Below the pieces are notes generated by a model. The model worked only from the letters and a program-made list of their open reading frames with translations, did not search any database and was not told where the DNA came from. Below, in pieces: positions 16,388-28,330 of a stretch of 64,000 nucleotides of DNA. Made by a program: the position numbers and the translations under genes. Source of the DNA: an uncultured Eubacteriales bacterium. GTDB taxonomy: Bacteria; Bacillota; Clostridia; Oscillospirales; Oscillospiraceae. The stretch lies in contig UQZJ01000003.1 in assembly GCA_900545495.1 (NCBI GenBank), positions 62,001 to 126,000 of the forward strand, given 5' to 3'. Position 1 is the stretch's first letter; each line of letters starts with the position of its first letter.

Positions 16388-17656
16388 ATGGATGTTCTGG
16401 AGAAGCTGACGATCCTGACGGACGCCGCCAAGTACGATGCGGCCTGTACCTCCAGCGGTGTGCAGCGCGGTGCCAGAGCCGGTATGATCGGCAACACCAC
16501 CTCCTCCATCGCCGGATGCTGCCACAGCTTTTCGGCAGATGGCCGCTGCATCACGCTGCTGAAGGTGCTGATGACCAATGCCTGCGCCTACGACTGCAAA
16601 TATTGTATCAATCGGCGCAGCAACGACACGCGGCGGGCGGCGTTCACTCCGCGGGAGCTGGCGGAGCTGACCATCGGCTTTTACCGGCGGAATTACATCG
16701 AAGGGTTGTTTCTCTCCAGCGGCGTACTGCGCAGCCCGGACTATACCACCGAGCAGATGATACAGGCGCTTCGCATCCTGCGGGAGGAGTACCGGTTCAA
16801 CGGCTACATCCACGCCAAGACCATTCCAGGCACATCTCCGGAGCTGGTGGAACAGCTTGGCTTGCTGGCGGATCGTCTCAGCGTCAACATCGAGCTGCCG
16901 TCGCAAGCCGGCTTGCAGACACTGGCACCGGATAAGACAAAAGACGCGATCCTGCGGCCTATGGGACAGATACGGGACGGCGTGCGCCAGAGCAAGGCGG
17001 AGCTTGCAAAGTACAGGCACGCGCCGGTGTTTGCCCCAGCCGGGCAAAGCACACAGCTCATTGTAGGCGCCACCGGTGACGATGACCGGCACATCCTCCG
17101 ATTGACGGAGTCGCTGTACGAGAAGTACCGGCTCAAACGGGTGTTTTACTCAGCGTATGTGCCGGTGGTGGAGAACCGCCTCCTCCCTTCTCTCGACACA
17201 AAACCGCCGCTGCTGCGGGAGCATCGGCTGTATCAGGCGGACTGGCTGCTGCGCTTTTACGGCTTCCGGGCCGCAGAGCTGCTGGACGACGCGCACCCCA
17301 ACTTCGACTGTCGGCTCGATCCGAAATCCAGTTGGGCGGTGGCACATCTGGAGCAGTTTCCGGTGGAGATCATGCGGGCGGATCTGGAGACGCTGCTGCG
17401 TGTGCCGGGCATCGGCCCGGTCAGTGCGCGGCGCATCCTGTCAGCCCGGCGGCAGAGCCATCTCCGCTTCGAGGATCTGAAAAAGCTGGGCGTCGTGGTG
17501 AAGCGCGCACAGTTTTTTATCACCTGCGGCGGCAGAATACGGCAGGGACTGCGCTTCTCGCCGGACACGCTGCCGGTGCAGCTGGCACAGATGGAACGGG
17601 GCCTTCTTCCGGAAAGCGGCGCAGAACAGCTGTCACTATTTGACGATGCGGGGTGA
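16388..17656 (+). CDS. Putative DNA modification/repair radical SAM protein (TIGR03916-like)
   Basis: 422 residues. The radical SAM Cys triad C-A-Y-D-C-K-Y-C gives C66, C70, C73; a helix-hairpin-helix DNA-binding motif lies near 338-356 (R-V-P-G-I-G-P-V-S-A-R-R-I-L). This matches the radical SAM family that travels with a UDG-linked protein and is predicted to act on DNA; no reaction is proven. It has no clear ribosome site, starting 4 bases after the small membrane protein stop, and overlaps the next gene by 4 bases (GTGA), so the three genes form one transcript. Upstream LexA boxes point to damage induction. Confidence 0.88.
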   Translation: MDVLEKLTILTDAAKYDAACTSSGVQRGARAGMIGNTTSSIAGCCHSFSADGRCITLLKVLMTNACAYDCKYCINRRSNDTRRAAFTPRELAELTIGFYRRNYIEGLFLSSGVLRSPDYTTEQMIQALRILREEYRFNGYIHAKTIPGTSPELVEQLGLLADRLSVNIELPSQAGLQTLAPDKTKDAILRPMGQIRDGVRQSKAELAKYRHAPVFAPAGQSTQLIVGATGDDDRHILRLTESLYEKYRLKRVFYSAYVPVVENRLLPSLDTKPPLLREHRLYQADWLLRFYGFRAAELLDDAHPNFDCRLDPKSSWAVAHLEQFPVEIMRADLETLLRVPGIGPVSARRILSARRQSHLRFEDLKKLGVVVKRAQFFITCGGRIRQGLRFSPDTLPVQLAQMERGLLPESGAEQLSLFDDAG

Positions 17657-18447
17657 GCGACTTGGATGTGATCTATCAATACGACGGGACGTTCGCGGGG
17701 TTTCTGTGCTGCATCTACGACAGCTATGCCTATAAGGAATCCCCCGTCGGTTTTTCTTCCGACGAGGGATTTTTGTCGCTGTATGAGGTGCGCACTGTAC
17801 CCACCAGCGCCGCGCACAGTAAGCGGGTGTATCAGGGGATATTTTCCCGGTCGGCGCAGGCGGCGAAGGTGCTGCGGAGAGCCTTCCTGACCTGCATAGC
17901 GGACAAGGAGCTGCATCTCTACGCATTTGCCTGCAAGGTGCTGCGGGAGGGCGACGGCTTCATGGGGGATCTGTCCGATCCGGTATACTATCCGCTGCAC
18001 AAGGCCCTCCGGCACATGAGCGGCGAGCTGGAAAAGCTCCGGGGGTTTGTACGTTTTTCGGACTACAGTGGTGTGCTTGGCGCGGTGATCGAGCCGAAAA
18101 ACCGTGTTCTGCCGCTGCTGCGCCATCATTTCTGCGAGCGCTATGCCAATGAGACATTTTTCATCTTCGATAGAACCAACCGCGAGGTTCTGTTCCACAC
18201 GCAGGGCCGCGCCCGCATTGTGCCGATGGAGCATCTGGAGCTGGCAGCGCCGGATGAGACGGAGCTCCAATACAGGCAGCTCTGGAAAACCTTCTTTGAA
18301 ACGGTGGCCATCAAGGAACGGCGAAACCCGCGCTGCCAGAACTCGTTTCTCCCCAAGCGCTATCGCGGCGTCATGACGGAGTTTTTACCGCTGGACGGCG
18401 ACGGCGCCATGCCCTCTCGACCGGAGCAGCCGCGGCTGCGGCCCTGA
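17653..18447 (+). CDS. TIGR03915/DUF4130 family protein, probable DNA metabolism partner of the rSAM enzyme
   Basis: 264 residues from GTG 17653. It opens L-D-V-I-Y-Q-Y-D-G-T-F-A-G-F-L-C-C-I-Y-D, the family hallmark, and keeps the D-Y-S-G-V-L-G-A-V-I-E-P region and the C-terminal N-P-R-C-Q-N-S-F-L-P-K-R-Y motif. In many bacteria this domain is fused to, or next to, a uracil-DNA glycosylase; here no glycosylase domain is attached. Transcribed with the radical SAM gene. It ends 14 bases from the convergent sigF stop with no clear terminator. Confidence 0.88.
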   Translation: MSDLDVIYQYDGTFAGFLCCIYDSYAYKESPVGFSSDEGFLSLYEVRTVPTSAAHSKRVYQGIFSRSAQAAKVLRRAFLTCIADKELHLYAFACKVLREGDGFMGDLSDPVYYPLHKALRHMSGELEKLRGFVRFSDYSGVLGAVIEPKNRVLPLLRHHFCERYANETFFIFDRTNREVLFHTQGRARIVPMEHLELAAPDETELQYRQLWKTFFETVAIKERRNPRCQNSFLPKRYRGVMTEFLPLDGDGAMPSRPEQPRLRP

Positions 18448-18461
18448 GCGCGACCTACCGG

Positions 18462-19172
18462 TCAATCGCTCAGCAGCTCCCGCAGCTTCTGCAAGCTGCG
18501 GCGCTCCATGCGGGATACCTGCACCTGTGAAACATGCAGGAGCCGGGCGGTCTGCTCCTGCGTCAAGCCCTTGAAAAACCGGAGAAGGATGGTCTTTTTC
18601 TCCTGTTCCGGCAGGCGGTCGATGGCCTCTCGCAGGGCGAGCCGCTCCACCATACCCGCCTCCGGCTCCTCCGTACCCAGCAGGGATTCCAGCGTCAGTC
18701 CCTCCGCCGTCTCCTGCTGTAAGGATTCCGGCGCCACCACCGCCAGCTCGATGTGGGCGATCTCCTCCACGGTGAGGCCGGTCTCCTCCGCCAATTCGGA
18801 GAGCCGCGGCGCGCAGCCCAGACGATTTTGCAGGCGTTCCTTGGCCGCCCAGAGCATCTGCCCCTTCTCCCGTAGGGTGCGTCCGACTTTTATGGGGCCG
18901 TCATCCCGCAGAAAGCGGCGGATCTCCCCTGCGATCTTGGGTACAGCGTAGGTGGAAAACTGCGTTCCGTATGTGAGGTCAAATCCCTTTACAGCCTTGA
19001 TGAATCCAATGCATCCCAGCTGATACAGGTCGTCCGTTTCCACGCCGCAGCCGCGATAGCGCTTGACGATCGACCAGATCAAGCCGGTATTTTCCAGGAG
19101 CATCTGCTGGCAGGCGTCATCGTCTCCCTGCTGCGCCCGCTCCAACAGCGCCATGCGGTCCTCCGCCGTCAT
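18462..19172 (-). CDS. sigF: RNA polymerase sporulation sigma factor SigF
   Basis: 236 residues with sigma-70 regions 2 (D-D-L-Y-Q-L-G-C-I-G-F-I-K-A-V-K-G-F-D), 3 and 4 (S-Q-V-Q-V-S-R-M-E-R). Its place directly after spoIIAB and spoIIAA, in the same order as the B. subtilis spoIIA operon, identifies it as SigF rather than the similar SigG. It starts forespore-specific transcription after release from SpoIIAB. Start overlaps the spoIIAB stop by 4 bases. Confidence 0.95.
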   Translation of the reverse strand: MTAEDRMALLERAQQGDDDACQQMLLENTGLIWSIVKRYRGCGVETDDLYQLGCIGFIKAVKGFDLTYGTQFSTYAVPKIAGEIRRFLRDDGPIKVGRTLREKGQMLWAAKERLQNRLGCAPRLSELAEETGLTVEEIAHIELAVVAPESLQQETAEGLTLESLLGTEEPEAGMVERLALREAIDRLPEQEKKTILLRFFKGLTQEQTARLLHVSQVQVSRMERRSLQKLRELLSD

Positions 19173-19612
19173 CGCGGCATCAGACGCGGCGCGATGCGCT
19201 TTCGCATCTGGACGGTGGTACCCTTGCCTGCTATCGAACGGACGGTGAGCTTGTCCATGAAGCTCTCCATGATGGTGAAGCCCATACCGCTCCGCTCGCT
19301 GCCGCCGGTGGTGAACAGCGGACGCCGTGCCTCCTCTACATCGGCGATGCCGCGGCCCCAGTCACGGACAGTGATCTCCAGCACGTTTCCCTTGAGCAGC
19401 TTCATCTTCATGACGATCTTCCCCAACGCGTCCGGATAGGCGTGGACGATGGCGTTGGTTACCGCTTCGCTGACAGCGGTTTTGATGTCGCCCATCTCGT
19501 CCAACGTCGGGTCAAGCTGCAGCGCGAAGCCCGCCGCGGCGGAGCGCGCAAAGCTCTCGTTGCTGCTGCGGCTGAGAAATTCGATGGTCACATAGTTTTC
19601 GGCGCGTGTCAT
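19169..19612 (-). CDS. spoIIAB: Anti-sigma F factor SpoIIAB
   Basis: 147 residues of the GHKL kinase fold: N-box E-A-V-T-N-A-I-V-H-A near 50, then D-W-G-R-G-I and the glycine-rich lid G-G-S-E-R-S-G-M-G-F. It binds SigF and phosphorylates SpoIIAA on Ser. 21 bases after spoIIAA. Confidence 0.95.
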   Translation of the reverse strand: MTRAENYVTIEFLSRSSNESFARSAAAGFALQLDPTLDEMGDIKTAVSEAVTNAIVHAYPDALGKIVMKMKLLKGNVLEITVRDWGRGIADVEEARRPLFTTGGSERSGMGFTIMESFMDKLTVRSIAGKGTTVQMRKRIAPRLMPR

Positions 19613-19633
19613 ATGTACTCTCCTCCTATCTTC

Positions 19634-19939
19634 TCAAGCGATGGTCATCATTCGCCCAATGCCTGCCGCCTCAAATACTTTCCGGGGCTGCGGTGCTACA
19701 TGGCGCAGTGTCACGGCACCTCCCAGCTCCCGCATACGCTGCCAGCCCCGCAGCGCCACGGCGATGCCGGAGCTGTCCATAAATGTCACGTCCGTGAAAT
19801 CCAGGATCAGCACCATCGGCAGCGTCTTCTGTATGTCCTGCTCCAAGCGGAGCAGCAGCCCCTGCGCGCCGTGATGATCCAGCTCCCCTTTCAAGAAGAA
19901 CTCCAAACAGTTCCCCTCGTGTTTTGTCAACACTTCCAT
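19634..19939 (-). CDS. spoIIAA: Anti-sigma F factor antagonist SpoIIAA
   Basis: 101 residues from ATG 19939 (GAAGGAG upstream; an in-frame ATG 39 bases earlier lies before that ribosome site and is rejected). STAS fold with the phosphorylated serine in F-M-D-S-S-G-I. Dephosphorylated SpoIIAA frees SigF. First gene of the spoIIA operon; a valS terminator stands directly upstream, so its promoter must lie in or near that short gap or within it. Confidence 0.94.
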   Translation of the reverse strand: MEVLTKHEGNCLEFFLKGELDHHGAQGLLLRLEQDIQKTLPMVLILDFTDVTFMDSSGIAVALRGWQRMRELGGAVTLRHVAPQPRKVFEAAGIGRMMTIA

Positions 19940-19956
19940 ATCCGATGCTCCTTCGT

Positions 19957-19995
19957 AAAAATAATCACCGCAGATCATTGATCTACGGTGATTAT
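19957..19995 (-). terminator. Terminator between valS and spoIIAA
   Basis: A 10+5-bp stem (ATAATCACCG and AGATC with complements, one mismatch), followed on the minus strand by TTATTTTTACG. It lies 18 bases before the spoIIAA ATG, so it may also form in that leader. Confidence 0.7.
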
Positions 19996-20047
19996 AGTGT
20001 ATTTATGCAGTTTTTGCTGTCGAATCACGCCTGTACGGTCAGGAAAT

Positions 20048-22678
20048 TCAGATCTGCATGGCAGCGGCGGACTCATCCAGCTTCGCGATGAGGGCGCGGG
20101 CCTTCTCCGCCTTTTCACGCTCGGCGTTGACGACATTCTCCGGGGCCCGGGAGGTGAAGGACTCGTTGGCCAGCTTTGCCTCGATGCGCTGGAGGTTCTC
20201 CTCCGCCTTCTTACGCTCGGCGGCGATGCGCGCCAGCTCCTTGGCGATATCCACCAGCTCCGCCATGGGCATATAGATGGTGGCGTCGTGGGTCGCCACT
20301 GTCACCATACCGGTCAGGTCGGCGGGCGCGGCGGTCTGTACCGTCAGCTCGCTGGCGTAGGCCATGCGGGTGATGAAATGCGCGCCCACCTGATAGTTTT
20401 CCGGCTGGGCTGCCACAATGACCACCTGTGCCTTGCGGCTGGGCGGCACGTTCATCTCGGCGCGGCGGGCGCGGATAGCGGAAATGGCATCCTTCACCGC
20501 CTCCATGGCGGCTTCTGCCTCCGGGAAGTGCAGCGCGTCCTGATACTCCGGCCACTTGGCGGTGATCAGATAGTCGCCCTCGTGGGGCAGCGCCTGCCAG
20601 ATCTCCTCGGTGATGAACGGCATGAACGGGTGCAGCAGCTCCATGATCCGCAGCAGCACGTAGCACAGCACGTTCTCGGCGGCCAGCTTGGCGGCCTCGT
20701 CCTCACCATTGAGACGGGTCTTTGTCAGCTCGATATACCAGTCGCAGTAGGTATCCCAGATGAAGTCGTAGATCTTGGCGGAGGCCACGCCCAGCTCATA
20801 CGCCTCCAGATTGTCGGTGACCTCACGGATCAGCGTATTCAGGCGGCTGAGCACCCACTTGTCCTCCAGCTCCAACTTCTCCGGCAGCTGTACCTTGTCG
20901 ATGGACAGGTTCATCATCACGAAGCGGCTGGCGTTCCAGATCTTATTGGCAAAGTTACGCATAGCCTCGCACTTCTCTACAAAGAAACGCATATCATTGC
21001 CGGGGCTGTTGCCGGTGATGAGGTTGAAGCGCAGAGCGTCGGCGCCGTACTTCTCCGCCATCTCCAGCGGGTCGATGCCGTTGCCCAGGGACTTGGACAT
21101 TTTGCGGCCCTTGTCGTCGCGGACCAGACCGTGGATAAACACCGTCTTGAACGGCTCCTTCTTCATTTGCTCCATGCCGGAGAAGATCATGCGCGCCACC
21201 CAGAAGAAGATGATATCGTAGCCGGTGACCATGACGGAGGTGGGGTACCAGTAGTTCAGGTCAGCGGCGTCCAGATCGGGCCAACCCATGGTGGAGAAGG
21301 GCCACAGAGCCGAGCTGAACCATGTATCCAGCACGTCCTCCTCGCGGGTCAGGTGGGTGCAGCCGCACTTTTCGCACTTGGTGGGGTCGGTACGGCTCAC
21401 GTTGATATGACCGCACTCGTTGCAGTACCAGGCGGGGATCTGATGACCCCACCAGAGCTGCCGGGAGATGCACCAGTCGTGGACATTCTCCATCCAGTTG
21501 ATATAGGTCTTGGTGAAACGCTCCGGCACAAAGTTGATGGTGCCGTCCTCCACCACACGGATGGCCTCCTTGGCCAGCGGCTCCATCTTCACGAACCACT
21601 GGGCGGAGATCAGCGGCTCCACATCGTTGTGGCAGCGGTAGCAGGTGCCAACGTTGTGAGAGTAGGGCTCGGCCTTGACCAGATAGCCCTCGGCCTCCAG
21701 ATCGGCCACGATGGCCTTGCGGCACTCGTAGCGGTCCATGCCCTCGTATTTGCCGCCGTTCTCGTTGATCTTACCGTCGTCGGCGATGCAGCGGATGACC
21801 TCCAGATGGTGGCGCAGGCCCACCTCAAAGTCGTTGGGGTCGTGGGCCGGAGTCATCTTCACGGCGCCGGTGCCGAAGCCGATCTCGCAGTACTCGTCGC
21901 CCACGATGGGGATCTCACGGCCCACCAGCGGCAGGATGCAGGTCTTGCCGATGAGGTGCTTGAACTTCTCATCCTCCGGGTTGACCGCTACACCGGTATC
22001 GCCCAGCATAGTCTCCGGACGGGTGGTGGCGATGATGATGTCGCCGCTGCCGTCGCTCAGCGGGTAGCGCACGTACCACAGGTGGCCGGGCTTGTCCACA
22101 TACTCCACCTCGGCGTCAGACAGCGCCGTCAGGCAGTTGGGGCACCAGTTGATGATGCGGCTGCCCTTGTAGATCAGCCCCTTGTCGTACAGCTCGCAGA
22201 ATGTCTCGCGGACAGCGCGGGAGCAGCCCTCGTCCATAGTGAAGCGGCTGCGGTCCCAGTCGCAGGACGCGCCCATCTTCTTCTGCTGCTCCACGATACG
22301 GTCGCCGTACTTCTCCTTCCACGCCCAGACGCGCTCCAAAAACTTCTCGCGGCCCAGATCGTAGCGGGTCAGACCCTCCTTGGTACGCAGCTCCTCCTCC
22401 ACCTTGATCTGGGTGGCGATGCCGGCATGGTCTGTGCCGGGGAGCCACAGCGCCTCGTAGCCCTGCATCCGCTTGAAGCGGGTCAGGATGTCCTGCAGCG
22501 TGCAGTCCAGCGCGTGTCCCATGTGGAGCTGGCCGGTGACGTTGGGGGGCGGCATGACGATGGAAAAGGGCTTCTTGTCCGGATCGGGCTTGGCCTTGAA
22601 GCAGCCGCCGTCCATCCACATCTGATAGATCCGGGACTCCACGTCCCGCGGATCGTACACCTTCGGCAGTTCTTTCAT
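20048..22678 (-). CDS. valS: Valyl-tRNA synthetase
   Basis: 876 residues from ATG 22678 (AGGAG upstream), the usual size. Class I motifs: H-M-G-H at 52-55 and K-M-S-K-S in the G-R-K-M-S-K-S-L-G-N segment. The CP1 editing domain and a zinc-like cluster (C-N-E-C-G-H, C-E-K-C-G-C) are present, and the C-terminal coiled coil (E-R-K-K-A-E-E-N-L-Q-R-I-E-A-K) closes the protein. Expression is controlled by the T-box leader upstream. Confidence 0.97.
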   Translation of the reverse strand: MKELPKVYDPRDVESRIYQMWMDGGCFKAKPDPDKKPFSIVMPPPNVTGQLHMGHALDCTLQDILTRFKRMQGYEALWLPGTDHAGIATQIKVEEELRTKEGLTRYDLGREKFLERVWAWKEKYGDRIVEQQKKMGASCDWDRSRFTMDEGCSRAVRETFCELYDKGLIYKGSRIINWCPNCLTALSDAEVEYVDKPGHLWYVRYPLSDGSGDIIIATTRPETMLGDTGVAVNPEDEKFKHLIGKTCILPLVGREIPIVGDEYCEIGFGTGAVKMTPAHDPNDFEVGLRHHLEVIRCIADDGKINENGGKYEGMDRYECRKAIVADLEAEGYLVKAEPYSHNVGTCYRCHNDVEPLISAQWFVKMEPLAKEAIRVVEDGTINFVPERFTKTYINWMENVHDWCISRQLWWGHQIPAWYCNECGHINVSRTDPTKCEKCGCTHLTREEDVLDTWFSSALWPFSTMGWPDLDAADLNYWYPTSVMVTGYDIIFFWVARMIFSGMEQMKKEPFKTVFIHGLVRDDKGRKMSKSLGNGIDPLEMAEKYGADALRFNLITGNSPGNDMRFFVEKCEAMRNFANKIWNASRFVMMNLSIDKVQLPEKLELEDKWVLSRLNTLIREVTDNLEAYELGVASAKIYDFIWDTYCDWYIELTKTRLNGEDEAAKLAAENVLCYVLLRIMELLHPFMPFITEEIWQALPHEGDYLITAKWPEYQDALHFPEAEAAMEAVKDAISAIRARRAEMNVPPSRKAQVVIVAAQPENYQVGAHFITRMAYASELTVQTAAPADLTGMVTVATHDATIYMPMAELVDIAKELARIAAERKKAEENLQRIEAKLANESFTSRAPENVVNAEREKAEKARALIAKLDESAAAMQI

Positions 22679-22711
22679 ATGCTTTCTCCTTTTTTGAGTA
22701 TTTGGCAAAAC

Positions 22712-22972
22712 AAAAAGTCCGCTCCGTTTTGCCATAGCAAAACAGGGCGAACATCCAGTCCGTGGTACCACCTGTATTCGGGAAAGCTCCCGCACTCATG
22801 GGTGCAGCTACACCCTGTCCCGATAACGGTGGACATCCGTCGCGGCCTACTGCTCGTTCAGCCCGAAGCTCCGAGACGACTTGGGCGGGGCGTCACGGGC
22901 GCTTACACCTGCCGCGCCCTCTCTTGGCATCCGCTGACCGCTTACTGCTTCTCATCATCGCTGTTTTCGTAT
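22712..22972 (-). promoter_or_regulatory. T-box leader of valS
   Basis: The T-box sequence GGTGGTACCACG (22761-22772, minus strand) precedes an alternative terminator (stem with GCAAAAC-type pairing, then TTTTT, 22712-22752). The region between promoter and this point is rich in hairpins, as in stem I leaders. Uncharged tRNA-Val should stabilise the antiterminator and turn valS on. The specifier codon was not assigned with confidence; GUA occurs twice in the stem I region. Confidence 0.88.
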
Positions 22973-22978
22973 GGTGGG

Positions 22979-23007
22979 AGTATACTATATCCGCGAAAAA
23001 ATGTCAA
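22979..23007 (-). promoter_or_regulatory. Sigma-A promoter of the valS T-box transcript
   Basis: Minus strand TTGACA (23002-23007), 17-bp spacer, TATACT (22979-22984). Confidence 0.85.
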
Positions 23008-23024
23008 GACAGTTCTCTTTATTG

Positions 23025-23055
23025 GAAAACGGGGAGCGGATGACCGCTCCCCGTT
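23025..23055 (-). terminator. Terminator of the divergent CoA-transferase gene
   Basis: AACGGGGAGCGG/CCGCTCCCCGTT stem with a 4-base loop, followed by TTTCC on the minus strand, 20 bases past the stop at 23076. Confidence 0.8.
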
Positions 23056-23075
23056 CGTATTTGACCTGTTTTGCA

Positions 23076-24425
23076 TTACCGCTTGTTGGAGCGGATCCAG
23101 ATACCCTGCTTCTCCGCGTTGGCAATCAGCTCGTCGCGGAACATGGGGTGGGCGATGCTGACCAGCTTCTCCGCACGCTCCCACGTGGAGCAGCCCACCA
23201 GATTGACGCCGCCGTACTCGGTGACGATGTAGTACGCCAGACTGCGGGGGTCGGTGACGATATCGCCGGGGGATAGTAGCGGATTGATGCGGGACTTGAC
23301 GTTGCCCTGCTTATCCGTGAAGGACGAAGTCAGGCAGATAAACGCCTTACCGCCGTTGGACAGCGCCGCGCCCTCCAGAAAGTCCAGCTGGCCGCCGGTG
23401 CCGCTGATCTGGCGGATGCCGGAGCTTTCGGCGCAGATCTGACCGTACAGATCCACGGAAATGCAGTTGTTGATGGACACAAAGTTGTCCTGCTTGCCCA
23501 CATTGGCAGGGTCGTTGCAGTAGCTGATGGGGTATGTAACCACACCGGGGTTTTCCCGGATCCAGTCGTACAGGTCGGGAGAGCCGATGGCGAGACCGAA
23601 GATGCTCTTATAGCGATCCAGCCGCTTGTGGGTATTGGTGATCTTACCGGCCTTGTACATATCCAGATAGCTGTCGCACAGCATCTCCGTATGGATACCC
23701 AGACCCTTCAGGTCGCTCTTGGCGATCATCTGACCCACGGCGTTGGGCAGCGAGCCGATGCCCAGCTGGAGCGTGGAGCCGTCCACCATGTTCTGCACCA
23801 CATACTCGGCGATCTTCATCTCCGCCTCGGAGGCGGGAGGCGACTTGACGCTGGGCAGTGCGCCGTGGGGACCCTCCACGATCATATCCACGTCACTGAT
23901 GTGGATGCACTCGTCCAGACCGCCATAGACCCATGGCAGGTTCTCGTTGACCTCCAGGATCACGATGTCCGCCTTGTCCAGCGTGGCGCGGGCGGAGGCG
24001 GTGGAGGCGGCGAAGTTGAAGTAGCCGTGCTCATTCATGGGGGTGACGCACATCATGGCCACGTTCACCGTCAGGAACTGGGTGTAGTACCAGCCCAGAT
24101 TGCGGAACACCATGGGGTTGAAGTTGCACAGCCCCTTGTCACAGAGCTTGCGCTCGTAGCCGGACATATGCCAGCTGTTGTAGACAAAGTGCTGACGGGT
24201 AGGGTCGCACTCTACCATCTGAATAGGTTCAAAGATCAGATAACCGCGGATCTTCACGTCCCGCAGCTCCTCCTTACGGCGGGCAATGGCGGCGTCCATT
24301 AACGAGGGAAAGCCCGCGCCCATGCCGATGTCGATCCAGTCACCGCTCTTAACGACCTTGGCGGCTTCATCCGGTGTACAGAGCTTGCGTCTGTATTCTG
24401 ATGTGTAGTCAAACGGTACTGCCAT
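23076..24425 (-). CDS. Acetyl-CoA hydrolase/transferase family CoA-transferase, divergent paralogue of But
   Basis: 449 residues of the family I CoA-transferase class that includes butyryl-CoA:acetate and 4-hydroxybutyrate CoA-transferases. Visible motifs: E-V-N-E-N-L-P near 158, the probable catalytic glutamate in G-I-H-T-E-M (E247), and G-T-G-G-Q-L-D-F-L-E-G-A near 350. Compared with the second copy at 57.7 kb the N-terminal third is clearly different (for example F-E-P-I-Q-M-V-E-C-D versus W-K-P-A-I-F-D-I-E-D), so the substrate may differ. Own promoter with a Rex-like sequence and own terminator. Acid specificity cannot be read from sequence. Confidence 0.88.
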   Translation of the reverse strand: MAVPFDYTSEYRRKLCTPDEAAKVVKSGDWIDIGMGAGFPSLMDAAIARRKEELRDVKIRGYLIFEPIQMVECDPTRQHFVYNSWHMSGYERKLCDKGLCNFNPMVFRNLGWYYTQFLTVNVAMMCVTPMNEHGYFNFAASTASARATLDKADIVILEVNENLPWVYGGLDECIHISDVDMIVEGPHGALPSVKSPPASEAEMKIAEYVVQNMVDGSTLQLGIGSLPNAVGQMIAKSDLKGLGIHTEMLCDSYLDMYKAGKITNTHKRLDRYKSIFGLAIGSPDLYDWIRENPGVVTYPISYCNDPANVGKQDNFVSINNCISVDLYGQICAESSGIRQISGTGGQLDFLEGAALSNGGKAFICLTSSFTDKQGNVKSRINPLLSPGDIVTDPRSLAYYIVTEYGGVNLVGCSTWERAEKLVSIAHPMFRDELIANAEKQGIWIRSNKR

Positions 24426-24462
24426 AGTGTTCTCCCTTTCCCCTCATGAAGTCGGATTTACT

Positions 24463-24480
24463 TTGTTAATTTTATCACTC
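24463..24480. promoter_or_regulatory. Rex-like box over the -10 of the CoA-transferase paralogue
   Basis: TTGTTAATTTTATCACTC on the plus strand: a perfect TTGTTAA half-site, 4-base spacer, then a degenerate second half. Overlaps the -10 element. Same core as the box before but at 59.1 kb. Confidence 0.5.
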
Positions 24481-24497
24481 TCCCTGCTGTATGTCAA
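24469..24497 (-). promoter_or_regulatory. Sigma-A promoter of the CoA-transferase paralogue
   Basis: Minus strand TTGACA (24492-24497), 17-bp spacer, TAAAAT (24469-24474). Confidence 0.82.
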
Positions 24498-24554
24498 CAA
24501 ATTAACGGATATTTATCACCGCAAAAAAAATAATCTGCGCCGAAACAAAAGAAA

Positions 24555-24593
24555 AAGAAGATGAAGCCGCCTTTGGGGCGGCTTCATCTTCTT
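24555..24593 (-). terminator. nifJ terminator
   Basis: A 17-bp perfect stem (starts AAGAAGATGAAGCC) with a 5-base loop and a T-rich tail on the minus strand, 43 bases past the nifJ stop. Confidence 0.88.
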
Positions 24594-24635
24594 TTGTCAC
24601 AAATTCACGAAGAAGTTTACCACAGAGAAACTTCC

Positions 24636-28148
<3,513 letters not shown>

Positions 28149-28223
28149 ATGATTCTTTCCTCCTCTTTTCTATCAGCTCCTCCCTGCTTTGCCACAGGAA
28201 AGAACTTAGATATACCGTGTAAA

Positions 28224-28252
28224 AGTATAGCATTTCGATTGCCGCAGGTCAA
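28224..28252 (-). promoter_or_regulatory. Sigma-A promoter of nifJ
   Basis: Minus strand TTGACC (28247-28252), 17-bp spacer, TATACT (28224-28229). Confidence 0.8.
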
Positions 28253-28256
28253 TGAA

Positions 28257-28292
28257 CAAAAGAGATTCTGTGACATACGACACAGAATCTCT
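28257..28292 (-). terminator. Terminator of the murD-yunB-ligA-GH13 operon
   Basis: AGAGATTCTGTG/CACAGAATCTCT stem, 8-base loop, followed by TTTTGTTC on the minus strand. Confidence 0.8.
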
Positions 28293-28330
28293 TCTCGCTT
28301 TGTATAAAAAACCAATAACGGTGGCCCGCA

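Noticed and set aside
18448..18461. Terminator between the rSAM operon and sigF
   Set aside because: Only 14 bases separate the convergent stops and no stem with a T-run is seen.
22690..22990. Hairpin-rich region as a tRNA or CRISPR
   Set aside because: The GGTGGTACCACG sequence, terminator and position before valS identify a T-box; no tRNA cloverleaf or regular repeats are present.
19988..23161. Very long plus-strand open frame opposite valS
   Set aside because: It is antisense to a full, well-conserved valS, crosses the T-box, and has low-complexity His/Leu/Val-rich content typical of GC-rich shadow frames.
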